Notes under the pieces: generated by a model
The model's database searches: none
Told to the model about the DNA's origin: nothing
What the model saw: only the letters and a program-made list of their open reading frames with translations
Source of the DNA: Candidatus Aegiribacteria sp.
Lineage (GTDB): Bacteria; Fermentibacterota; Fermentibacteria; Fermentibacterales; JCC-6
Assembly (NCBI GenBank): GCA_030640155.1
Contig: DAOWJX010000286.1
Location: forward strand, 1-7,940
Length of the DNA: 7,940 nucleotides
Direction: 5' to 3'
Made by a program: the position numbers and the translations under genes
Part shown: positions 1 to 5,903 of the stretch, piece by piece
How positions within the stretch are numbered: the stretch's first letter is position 1
How the letters are laid out: every line of letters begins with the position of its first letter

Positions 1-61
1 CATTAAGATGATTATTAGGAACCAGGATTTCATATTTCTTCTTTCCTGAATGAGTTTATCG

Positions 62-69
62 AAGGGGAG
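62..69 (+). promoter_or_regulatory. Ribosome binding site for the adaptor-like lipoprotein gene
   Basis: The sequence AAGGGGAG matches the anti-Shine-Dalgarno core and ends 12 bases before the GTG at 82, a slightly long spacing. An in-frame TAG at 70-72 rules out any start further upstream, so this site supports the GTG. No convincing -35/-10 promoter pair is visible in bases 1-81. Confidence 0.55.
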
Positions 70-81
70 TAGATAGAACCA

Positions 82-951
82 GTGAAAAGTACTAATCATT
101 CTTCTGATTGTCCAGTGCAACTGATGATAATTACATTATTTCTGATCTTACTCGCGGGTTGCGGAGGTCAGGAGGAGTCCGCAGAGCAGGCTGATCCTGG
201 TTTAAATGACCCGGTTTTTGCTGAAGCATGTACTGTTGCCGGATTTACTGTGAAGACTGCTCCTCCTGATACTTTACCTCTTCGCTGGTTCGGTGAGGGA
301 TCCGCAGTTATTTCAGACATTAGTGCGAGTGAAGAACAAGAAGTGGCTGCAGGTGACACCCTGCTGTTCCTCATTGAGAACCTTCATGTTGTGGAGAGGG
401 AAAGGCTTTCGATGGAGCTTGATGTTGCCGTCGCGCTTTCATACTCCACTCCAATGGATACATTGCTTCTGAAAAGAGTGGACAGCCTTTCATTCCTCCT
501 TGACTCCATTTCATCGTTTGAAAACAGTGTATTCCTTTCAGCGCTTGATGGAATATTGATAAATATCAACGTCATCGAGGATCAGAATATAAGATCGGGT
601 GATGTCCTAGCGGAAATATCCGTTGAGAGCAGTTCTGTTTTTCTTGTATACCCTCCGGATGACTGTATTATTGACAGATGGCCGCTGACCGCCGGGGCGA
701 TGAACTTTGTTGAACAGAATGATAGCCTGGCTGTATATTCGGGTGTACCGTCAGGAAATGAAGATGAGTTTTCAATGTTTGCTGCTGTTCCAAGAGAAAC
801 TGTATTTGAAAATGATCTTGATAGCTATCTTATAACTGCTGCTGATGACACTATTTCTGTATTGAGGTCTGGAATTATGGCCAACGGATTGATTATTATC
901 CAGGTGGACGAACCTGTTTACTCGAAACTTGTCACCTGGGCAGAGAGATGA
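82..951 (+). CDS. Lipoprotein with periplasmic-adaptor (barrel-sandwich hybrid) architecture
   Basis: The protein has 289 residues and starts at GTG. Hydrophobic residues 14-26 followed by the lipobox LLAG-C27 indicate lipidation at Cys27 after signal peptidase II cleavage. The next internal ATG (residue 15) would leave too short a signal peptide, so GTG is preferred. Residues about 67-98 (WFGEGSAVISDI...GDTLLFLIE) and 149-182 (FLSALDGILININV...SGDVLAEIS) look like the two halves of a biotinyl/lipoyl-type barrel-sandwich domain, each with the turn 'V..GD.L'. They are separated by about 50 residues that could form a short helical hairpin. This is the layout of membrane-fusion or periplasmic adaptor proteins of HlyD/MacA/RND systems, which connect an inner-membrane pump to an outer-membrane channel. 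The remainder (185-289) would be the later beta domains. Sequence identity to known families is low by eye, and no pump or channel gene is in the window. The role is therefore inferred from fold pattern, not from catalytic residues. The gene ends 13 bases before the preferred pgi start. Confidence 0.7.
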   Translation: MKSTNHSSDCPVQLMIITLFLILLAGCGGQEESAEQADPGLNDPVFAEACTVAGFTVKTAPPDTLPLRWFGEGSAVISDISASEEQEVAAGDTLLFLIENLHVVERERLSMELDVAVALSYSTPMDTLLLKRVDSLSFLLDSISSFENSVFLSALDGILININVIEDQNIRSGDVLAEISVESSSVFLVYPPDDCIIDRWPLTAGAMNFVEQNDSLAVYSGVPSGNEDEFSMFAAVPRETVFENDLDSYLITAADDTISVLRSGIMANGLIIIQVDEPVYSKLVTWAER

Positions 952-953
952 AT

Positions 954-958
954 GGAGA
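954..958 (+). promoter_or_regulatory. Ribosome binding site that decides the pgi start
   Basis: GGAGA lies 6 bases before the TTG at 965. The longer in-frame option, TTG at 929, has no purine-rich sequence in front of it and would overlap the preceding gene by 23 bases. The ATGs at 948 and 952 are out of frame. This site therefore favours the 965 start. Confidence 0.55.
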
Positions 959-964
959 TATTCT

Positions 965-2224
965 TTGACTACCGGAACACCGCTGCTTGAGTACAGAACA
1001 TCTTTTAACGAAAGCCCCCTTCCTGAGAACGTTTTCAAACGTTTTAACGAATGGATGGAGGATGGTAAACTCGGATTCATGGAGCTTCCGGGAGATACAG
1101 CTCTTCTTCATGATACTCTTGAACTCGCTCATAAAATAGAGAAATCTTCTGACAGGATGATCGTTTGTGGAATCGGAGGATCATCACTCGGCCTGAGAGC
1201 CCTTTTAAGAGCAATGGACAAATCCCGATCCGGAGTATCTGTAGTCGATTCACCTGATTCACGTATGCTGGAAAAGCTCATATCCCGCTTCAACCCCGAT
1301 TCAACAGCTCTTGCTGTGATAACAAAATCAGGTGGTACTGCCGAAACTATGGCGATATTCCTTACGTTGTACAGGTGGCTTCGGGAATCCAGGGATGCGG
1401 ACAGCAGAGTAATCGCGATAACAGATCCCCGAAAGGGTGACCTGAGGAAACTTGCACAGGACAGGGCATGGAATTCACTGCCGGTGCCGACGTCTGTAGG
1501 TGGCAGATTCAGCGTCCTCAGTCCTGTTGGATTGTTTCCGGCAGCATTTGCCGGAATTGAAATCGAATCTCTTCTGCGAGGCGCTCTGGCTATCACTGAA
1601 GACTATTTTGAGAAGGGCTCCGAAAGCGTCTCCGCGAGAATCGCTGCGGGATACCTGCATAACTTTAAAAGCCATCCGGTTCATGTATTCTTTCCCTATG
1701 ACGACAGATTGTACGATACAGCACTATGGTTTGCTCAACTCTGGGCTGAAAGCCTTGGCAAGAGAACCGATCTCTCCGGTAATGAGGTTTTTACAGGTCA
1801 GACACCTCTTGCCTGCCGGGGACCTGCTGATCAGCATTCACTGTTGCAGCTGTTCACGGGGGGACCACGGGATAAAACAGTGACAATTCTAACTACTCCG
1901 GGAGACAGTGGTGCAGTACGGATTCCCGGTGGTTTTAATGATTACCCTTCCATTGCATACCTTGAGGGTCGAACTCCGGACGAACTTCGCCTTGCGGAAG
2001 CGGAAGCTACAGGAAAAGCGCTTGAAGAGGTTGGCATTCCCGTAAACTATCTTACGATGCGATCTCTTGACGCACAATCTCTCGGTGGGCTTTTAATGTC
2101 CCTGGAAATAGCGACTGTACTCACCGGAATCGCGATTAACGTCAATCCTCTTGATCAACCAGGAGTTGAACGCTGTAAAGTGCTGATATACAAAACAATG
2201 AACCGACCTGGATATCATATCTGA
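965..2224 (+). CDS. pgi: Glucose-6-phosphate isomerase
   Basis: This enzyme interconverts glucose 6-phosphate and fructose 6-phosphate in the cytoplasm, linking glycolysis, gluconeogenesis and sugar-phosphate supply. With TTG 965 it has 419 residues, the short bacterial form; starting at TTG 929 would add 12. Visible family motifs, numbered from 965, are GIGGSSLG (69-76), the sugar-phosphate loop TKSGGTAET (120-128), and the first PGI signature VGGRFSVLSPVG (178-189). Also present are WAESLGK with the catalytic Glu (E262), DQHSL with the ring-opening His (H291), and the second signature NPLDQPGVERCK ending in the catalytic Lys (K405). All expected active-site residues are present. One mild departure is Leu where the second signature usually has Phe or Tyr (NPFDQPGVE). 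The gene follows the lipoprotein gene by 13 bases, and its stop overlaps the next start in TGATG, so translation is probably coupled. Identity is very secure; only the start is debatable. Confidence 0.95.
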   Translation: MTTGTPLLEYRTSFNESPLPENVFKRFNEWMEDGKLGFMELPGDTALLHDTLELAHKIEKSSDRMIVCGIGGSSLGLRALLRAMDKSRSGVSVVDSPDSRMLEKLISRFNPDSTALAVITKSGGTAETMAIFLTLYRWLRESRDADSRVIAITDPRKGDLRKLAQDRAWNSLPVPTSVGGRFSVLSPVGLFPAAFAGIEIESLLRGALAITEDYFEKGSESVSARIAAGYLHNFKSHPVHVFFPYDDRLYDTALWFAQLWAESLGKRTDLSGNEVFTGQTPLACRGPADQHSLLQLFTGGPRDKTVTILTTPGDSGAVRIPGGFNDYPSIAYLEGRTPDELRLAEAEATGKALEEVGIPVNYLTMRSLDAQSLGGLLMSLEIATVLTGIAINVNPLDQPGVERCKVLIYKTMNRPGYHI

Positions 2225-3465
2225 TGAGCGCGATTATCCTTGCTTCTATGATTGCTCTGCCTGTAATGTGGCCTGCCCCAGCGGATATCATGGAAACCTC
2301 ATCGATATATTCATGGACATGCTCAAAGCTGCTCGGGTGGCATACACGAATGATGCGGGACGGCGTTCCGTTATTGATATGGGGTCATGAACCCTTTCCC
2401 GGATGGGGGTCTTTTGAATCGGTAACCATACGAAGTCCTCTGGAAGCAGGCTTGTGGGGTAATGGAGAATGGGAAATCGACTTTAAATCCTCCAGGATTC
2501 CTGATAGTTCGTATGCCAGCGGTATTGGTCTTCTGGAAAATACTTCTTTTCAGAACAGGTACACCGCTTATCTCAGAAGACCTCTTCCAGCTGATTTACT
2601 TATAGATTTCTCCCTTTCACGAGAGGATACTCTGAAGAATCAGAGGTTTGTACTTGGCTGGGACAACATTGTCCTGGTAGGAAGAGGATGGCAGACTACG
2701 GAAGATGGATATACCCTAGGCTCTATCTGGAAACCCGCTAATTTTATGACACGATTGTCATTTGTTCACCTTAATGCTGGAGGAAGGCAATGGGAACTTC
2801 TTGGTTCCTACAGTGCTCAGTTTGGTGAGGTTCTATTCCAGACTGGTGCGGCAGGGAGCCTTTCAGACAATGAAATGCAGATGGTTGAAGGTCATATGCG
2901 GCTGGAGTTTCCATTTCAGGGAATGACAACAATACTAAGGACGGATATCACGGATTCACAGGATGCTTTTTCTCTCGGCGGCACAGCAGGACTTATTGCC
3001 CGGTACGGTTTTCTTGATGTTCAGGCGGGAGCCGTTCTACCTCCAGGTTCAGATATTTCATTTATCGGAATTGCGGGTGCAGGACCCGCGGAATTGAATC
3101 TGAGCATTGACTCTGACGGTATTGAAGGTGGTTTACAGACCATTTTTACCACCGGATCCGGGTATCTTCACAGTGGAGTATCACTGAAAGCAGATACTCT
3201 TCGTTTCGCCGGTACAGTCATGCCGTCCGTTGGATGGGGAGCTTCCGGAAGGATTCATGGAGGTGTGACATGGGATCTTCTAAACGCTCATGATCATACA
3301 AGCGGAACTATGGATCTTAAGTCGTTGTTTACATTGGGTAATTTTGCATTCATTTTTGCCATTGAAGATATACTTGATGATTATCGCAGTTATACTTTTG
3401 GAATCACCTGGATATTCAATGATAAACCGCCACGAAGAGCCGAGGAAGAGGAGGATGGAAATTGA
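2224..3465 (+). CDS. Exported protein of unknown function, probable outer-membrane beta-barrel
   Basis: The protein has 413 residues and I do not recognise the family. Residues 2-17 are hydrophobic and are followed by APA at 18-20, consistent with a signal peptide cut after Ala20, although the usual positive N-region is missing. Residues 46-85 (RDGVPLLIWGHEPFPGWG..., ESVTIRSPLEAGLWGNGEWEI) faintly resemble the plug of TonB-dependent receptors ('DGVP...', then '.I.V..GP....G.GA'). From about residue 100 onward the chain alternates hydrophobic and polar residues, with many Gly and aromatic residues separated by short polar turns, as in outer-membrane barrels. The last candidate strand (SYTFGITWIF, 389-398) is followed by a charged tail rich in Glu, so the chain does not end on an aromatic residue as classic BAM substrates do. 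At 413 residues it is far shorter than true TonB receptors. The ATG overlaps the pgi stop (TGATG) with no strong Shine-Dalgarno sequence, suggesting translational coupling. The coding call is firm; the barrel call is an inference from composition. Confidence 0.75.
   Translation: MSAIILASMIALPVMWPAPADIMETSSIYSWTCSKLLGWHTRMMRDGVPLLIWGHEPFPGWGSFESVTIRSPLEAGLWGNGEWEIDFKSSRIPDSSYASGIGLLENTSFQNRYTAYLRRPLPADLLIDFSLSREDTLKNQRFVLGWDNIVLVGRGWQTTEDGYTLGSIWKPANFMTRLSFVHLNAGGRQWELLGSYSAQFGEVLFQTGAAGSLSDNEMQMVEGHMRLEFPFQGMTTILRTDITDSQDAFSLGGTAGLIARYGFLDVQAGAVLPPGSDISFIGIAGAGPAELNLSIDSDGIEGGLQTIFTTGSGYLHSGVSLKADTLRFAGTVMPSVGWGASGRIHGGVTWDLLNAHDHTSGTMDLKSLFTLGNFAFIFAIEDILDDYRSYTFGITWIFNDKPPRRAEEEEDGN
3449..3454 (+). 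promoter_or_regulatory. Ribosome binding site for purN
   Basis: AGGAGG, inside the Glu-rich tail codons of the preceding gene, lies 10 bases before ATG 3465 and 7 bases before an alternative TTG at 3462. The ATG is preferred as the stronger codon. The choice changes the protein by a single residue. Confidence 0.6.
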
Positions 3466-4103
3466 TGATCCAGAGCGGATCGGATAACCGGAATGATATC
3501 TATAGGATCGCTGTTCTTGCCTCTGGAAGAGGATCTAATTTTGAAGCTCTCTGCAGAGGTGATACAGGCCATGGAAGAGTGACTCTTCTCATTTCAGACA
3601 GACCAGAAGCACCGGTTCTGAATAGAGCGTCGGACCTCGATGTGGAGGCTCTGTACATGTATCCGGGCAACTACCGCACAAGATTCGGACTGGATGAAGA
3701 GAAGCAATGGGCAGACCTCATGATTGACAGAGGTATAGGACTTGTCTGCCTTGCCGGTCTTATGAGAATCCTGAAAGGCCCTGTTCTTGAAACATTTGCA
3801 GGAAGAATAATGAATATTCACCCTTCGCTGCTGCCTTCATTTCCTGGCCTGAATTCCCAGAGACAGGCTCTGGATTACGGGGTTAAAGTATCCGGATGCA
3901 CGGTTCACTATGTCGATTTCGGAACTGACACAGGCCCTGTGATTCTTCAGAGAACTGTACCGGTTAAGGATGACGATACTGAAGACAGTCTTGCCGCTCG
4001 AATACTCAAGCAGGAGCATATTGCTTATTCCGAAGCTGTCAAATTGTACTGCTCGGGAGTTCTCGAAGCAGATGGAAAACATATATTAAAGAAAGAGAAG
4101 TAA
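3465..4103 (+). CDS. purN: Phosphoribosylglycinamide formyltransferase 1 (GAR transformylase)
   Basis: This cytoplasmic enzyme transfers a formyl group from 10-formyltetrahydrofolate to glycinamide ribonucleotide, the third step of de novo purine synthesis. The protein has 212 residues, the normal family length. GRGSN at 21-25 is the phosphate-binding loop after the first strand (IAVLASGRGSN). The catalytic trio is present: Asn117 and His119 in MNIHPSLLPSFPG, and Asp155 in GTDTGPVILQ. The C-terminal EHIAYSEAVKLY helix is typical. Small departures are GLN where many homologues have GLH after the SFPG loop, and Phe/Thr in the variable positions of the GART signature just before Asp155. The start overlaps the previous stop by one base (TGATG), behind a strong AGGAGG. 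No other purine gene is in the window, so the gene appears to be displaced from a purine operon and embedded among envelope genes. Confidence 0.96.
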   Translation: MIQSGSDNRNDIYRIAVLASGRGSNFEALCRGDTGHGRVTLLISDRPEAPVLNRASDLDVEALYMYPGNYRTRFGLDEEKQWADLMIDRGIGLVCLAGLMRILKGPVLETFAGRIMNIHPSLLPSFPGLNSQRQALDYGVKVSGCTVHYVDFGTDTGPVILQRTVPVKDDDTEDSLAARILKQEHIAYSEAVKLYCSGVLEADGKHILKKEK

Positions 4104-4108
4104 ATGAT

Positions 4109-4123
4109 TTCAATAATATTGAA
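4109..4123 (+). repeat. 15-base inverted repeat in the purN-peptidase gap
   Basis: The arms TTCAATA and TATTGAA flank a single central A, a perfect 7+1+7 dyad. It occupies the only gap longer than 15 bases between genes and ends 9 bases before the Shine-Dalgarno sequence at 4133. With a one-base centre it would be poor as an RNA hairpin, and no T-run follows, so it does not look like a terminator. It could be an operator for a dimeric regulator or a chance AT-rich dyad. No clear promoter accompanies it. Confidence 0.4.
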
Positions 4124-4132
4124 GAGTATACC

Positions 4133-4139
4133 GAGAGGA
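4133..4139 (+). promoter_or_regulatory. Ribosome binding site that decides the TTG start of the M15 peptidase
   Basis: GAGAGGA lies 7 bases before TTG 4147. No in-frame ATG exists near the start of the reading frame until after the signal segment begins, so this site supports TTG initiation. Confidence 0.55.
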
Positions 4140-4146
4140 AAATGAA

Positions 4147-5076
4147 TTGCACTGGCTGATAATATGGATGATGCTGTTTTCCACATCTGATGATCCATCT
4201 GCAGTTTCCCCTGCACTCGGGCTATCCTTCAATGGAAGACATCTTCCTCCTGACAGATTAGCATTCGTAGTCATGCCCGGCGATTCTGTAACGCTTTCAT
4301 CAACAGATGAAAACACGGTCTGGTATGTTTCAATCGGTGAACCCAGAAGGGGAGAGGGTAATACGTTTGGCTGGAGAGCTCCGAGAAGCCACGGAATCTA
4401 TTACATTGATCTAAGCTGCGACAGTTTTACTGAAAAGTATACGATTATAGTTCCGGTGGAATCATGCAGGTGGAGAACGACAACACTGAATTCCTATCTT
4501 ATTGGAAGCTATGGTAACGGCAATTCCAGCGAAAACAATCCCGACTATTTCATAGAACTGACACCGGGAACGTCAGGTGCCAGAATATCCACACATCTCA
4601 CAATAGGACAGTTTCTTTGTCATGTTGAGGGTAATTACCCTCAATATATGGCTTTCGATCTAAGATTAGCTGATAAGCTCGAGGCTGTCCTTGCTGCGGT
4701 TAAGAAAGTCTATCCGCAGGCTTCAGACATACATAACATCAGTGGATTCAGAACTCCAGCATACAATGCTTCAATAGGCAACGAAACTACCGAGAGCCTT
4801 CATCTTTACGGACAGGCTGCTGATATCTGGATTGAGAGCTGGCCATCTAATAACCTCATGGATGATATTGATCGGAACAAGCGTGTTGATGTATACGACT
4901 GTGAGTATCTTGTCGAGATTGTCCGAGTTCTCGAGGCTGAGGGTGAAGTTATCACCGGTGGTGTTTCGGCCTACAGGTGGATATCTACTCATGGCCCTTT
5001 TGTTCATATTGATATCCGGGGCAGCAGAGCTTCCTGGCCTACCACCAGAACTCTTGTTTCCGATCCGGTAATCTGA
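4147..5076 (+). CDS. Secreted M15-type zinc peptidase (D-Ala-D-Ala carboxypeptidase/endopeptidase-like) with Ig-like N-terminal region
   Basis: The protein has 309 residues and starts at TTG. Residues 2-11 form a short hydrophobic export segment without the usual basic residues. Residues about 25-104 look like an Ig-like beta domain (MPGDSVTL, VWYVSIGE, FGWRAP, GIYYIDL). The catalytic part runs from about 147 to 292: ISTHLTIGQFLC, then YPQYMAFDLRLADKLEAVL, SGFRTPAYN (199-207), SLHLYGQAADI (217-227) and HGPFVHIDIRG (282-292). By family rules the zinc ligands are His219, Asp226 and His287. M15 enzymes cut D-Ala-containing peptide stems of peptidoglycan, so the likely site of action is the periplasm; the exact bond cut cannot be read from the sequence. 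Between the second and third ligands lies an EF-hand-like loop, residues 240-251 (DIDRNKRVDVYD). The gene begins 43 bases after purN and sits 10 bases before an L,D-transpeptidase gene, supporting a cell-wall role. Confidence 0.85.
   Translation: MHWLIIWMMLFSTSDDPSAVSPALGLSFNGRHLPPDRLAFVVMPGDSVTLSSTDENTVWYVSIGEPRRGEGNTFGWRAPRSHGIYYIDLSCDSFTEKYTIIVPVESCRWRTTTLNSYLIGSYGNGNSSENNPDYFIELTPGTSGARISTHLTIGQFLCHVEGNYPQYMAFDLRLADKLEAVLAAVKKVYPQASDIHNISGFRTPAYNASIGNETTESLHLYGQAADIWIESWPSNNLMDDIDRNKRVDVYDCEYLVEIVRVLEAEGEVITGGVSAYRWISTHGPFVHIDIRGSRASWPTTRTLVSDPVI
4625..4644 (+). repeat. Perfect 20-base palindrome inside the M15 peptidase gene
   Basis: The half-site TTGAGGGTAA is followed immediately by its exact complement TTACCCTCAA, with no mismatch and no spacer. 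It lies within codons for about VEGNYPQ (residues 160-166) of the peptidase, in a part of the domain that seems conserved in relatives. It is a dyad much longer than expected by chance in a window of this size. There is no evidence of what binds it, if anything does. Confidence 0.6.
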
Positions 5077-5086
5077 AAGGGACTGG

Positions 5087-5893
5087 ATGAATTCACTGAA
5101 AACCGCTCTAATGGTGCTTGCAGGAGTGTTGATAGTCGGGTTTGCAGTCAGTCTTATCAACGCTGATCAGCTTTCCAGGAGATTGCAGACAGTCCAATAC
5201 GAATTTCTTATCGCTGATAAAGAGCTCCAACGAGTGAGTTCCGAGCGGGATACGCTGGCGGATGTTAACTCTTTTCTTCTGGCAAGAGAGTATACCGTTG
5301 ATGAACTCATGCTGAGAGTAGACTCTCTACAAGCCAGAATGCGGGAAAATGAGTTGAGGAACAGTTACTACGGGCACTACCTTCTTATTGATACCAGGCA
5401 GAACAGATTTCATTTAAGAAGGAGTTTCGGCAACGGGGAGGATATTCTGATAAGATCCGGCTACTGCGGAACCGGAAAAGGCTGGACAAGCAACGATTCT
5501 GGAGCGGTATGGAATTTCAGCACACCAAGAGGTCTCCGATATGTTGTAAAGATTGGGGAGAATCCATACTGGTACAGACCGGATTGGTACTGGCAGGAAA
5601 TGAATCTCACCCCACCGGAGCCTGATGAGTATGTCGTCATACCCGATACATTATCCTGGGATGACCAGATAGTATATTATCGTGATTCTCTCTCAGCAGA
5701 GGAGAGGATCTGGGTTCAGAAAGTACCCGGCGTGCTGGGTGAGTACAAGATCGATCTTGGTGGAGGAATTTTGATTCATTACGGTGTCGGCAGAGGCAGA
5801 AATATAAGCCATGGGTGCATCAGAATGGGCAGCGCTGATCTTGAGGCTTTGTACAGAGCACTTCCTGTTGGTGCTCCCGTAATTATTTACTGA
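5087..5893 (+). CDS. L,D-transpeptidase of the YkuD family, membrane-anchored
   Basis: The protein has 268 residues and starts at ATG; AAGGGA lies 4 bases upstream. Residues 6-24 form one membrane-spanning or uncleaved signal segment, which would place the rest in the periplasm. Residues about 28-92 are helical and charged (RRLQTVQ, KELQRVSSERDTLADV, DELMLRVDSLQARM), a likely short coiled coil. The YkuD domain spans about 95-268. Its catalytic signature is clear: His231 in IHYGVG, then SHGCIRM (241-247) with His242, nucleophile Cys244 and Arg246, and a closing GAPVIIY. These enzymes form 3-3 peptide crosslinks in peptidoglycan or attach proteins to it by attacking an L,D bond through the cysteine. 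An aromatic stretch with Trp and Pro (YWYRPDWYW, 161-169) lies inside the domain and resembles the 'PDW' insert of some YkuD relatives. No LysM or other wall-binding repeat is present, so the coiled coil may set its reach or dimerise it. The neighbouring M15 peptidase could create or trim its substrates; that link is inferred. Confidence 0.93.
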   Translation: MNSLKTALMVLAGVLIVGFAVSLINADQLSRRLQTVQYEFLIADKELQRVSSERDTLADVNSFLLAREYTVDELMLRVDSLQARMRENELRNSYYGHYLLIDTRQNRFHLRRSFGNGEDILIRSGYCGTGKGWTSNDSGAVWNFSTPRGLRYVVKIGENPYWYRPDWYWQEMNLTPPEPDEYVVIPDTLSWDDQIVYYRDSLSAEERIWVQKVPGVLGEYKIDLGGGILIHYGVGRGRNISHGCIRMGSADLEALYRALPVGAPVIIY

Positions 5894-5897
5894 AAGG
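5892..5897 (+). promoter_or_regulatory. Ribosome binding site that decides the TTG start of the propeller gene
   Basis: GAAAGG overlaps the stop codon of the L,D-transpeptidase gene and lies 6 bases before TTG 5904. The first in-frame ATG (5976, residue 25) has no Shine-Dalgarno sequence in front of it, so TTG is the better start. Confidence 0.5.
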
Positions 5898-5903
5898 TTT
5901 GCA

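Noticed and set aside
2..49. Possible tail of an upstream gene: a 15-codon open stretch ending in TGA at 47-49
   Set aside because: It is too short to recognise, and the other frames close early as well. It could equally be untranslated leader.
1129..1596. 155-residue open frame on the - strand
   Set aside because: It lies wholly opposite pgi, whose frame carries all the family motifs. The reverse frame has no recognisable domain.
4295..4312. Hairpin TTTCATC-AACA-GATGAAA in the M15 gene
   Set aside because: A 7-base stem with a 4-base loop is expected by chance in a window this size. It has no T-run and lies in mid-gene.
4771..5160. 129-residue open frame on the - strand
   Set aside because: It is antisense to the zinc-ligand part of the M15 peptidase and the start of the transpeptidase gene, with no domain or ribosome binding site seen.
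5856..5876. Inverted repeat GAGCAC / GTGCTC near the end of the transpeptidase gene, considered as a terminator
   Set aside because: The stem is only 6 bases, the loop is 9 bases, no T-run follows, and it lies within conserved YkuD codons.
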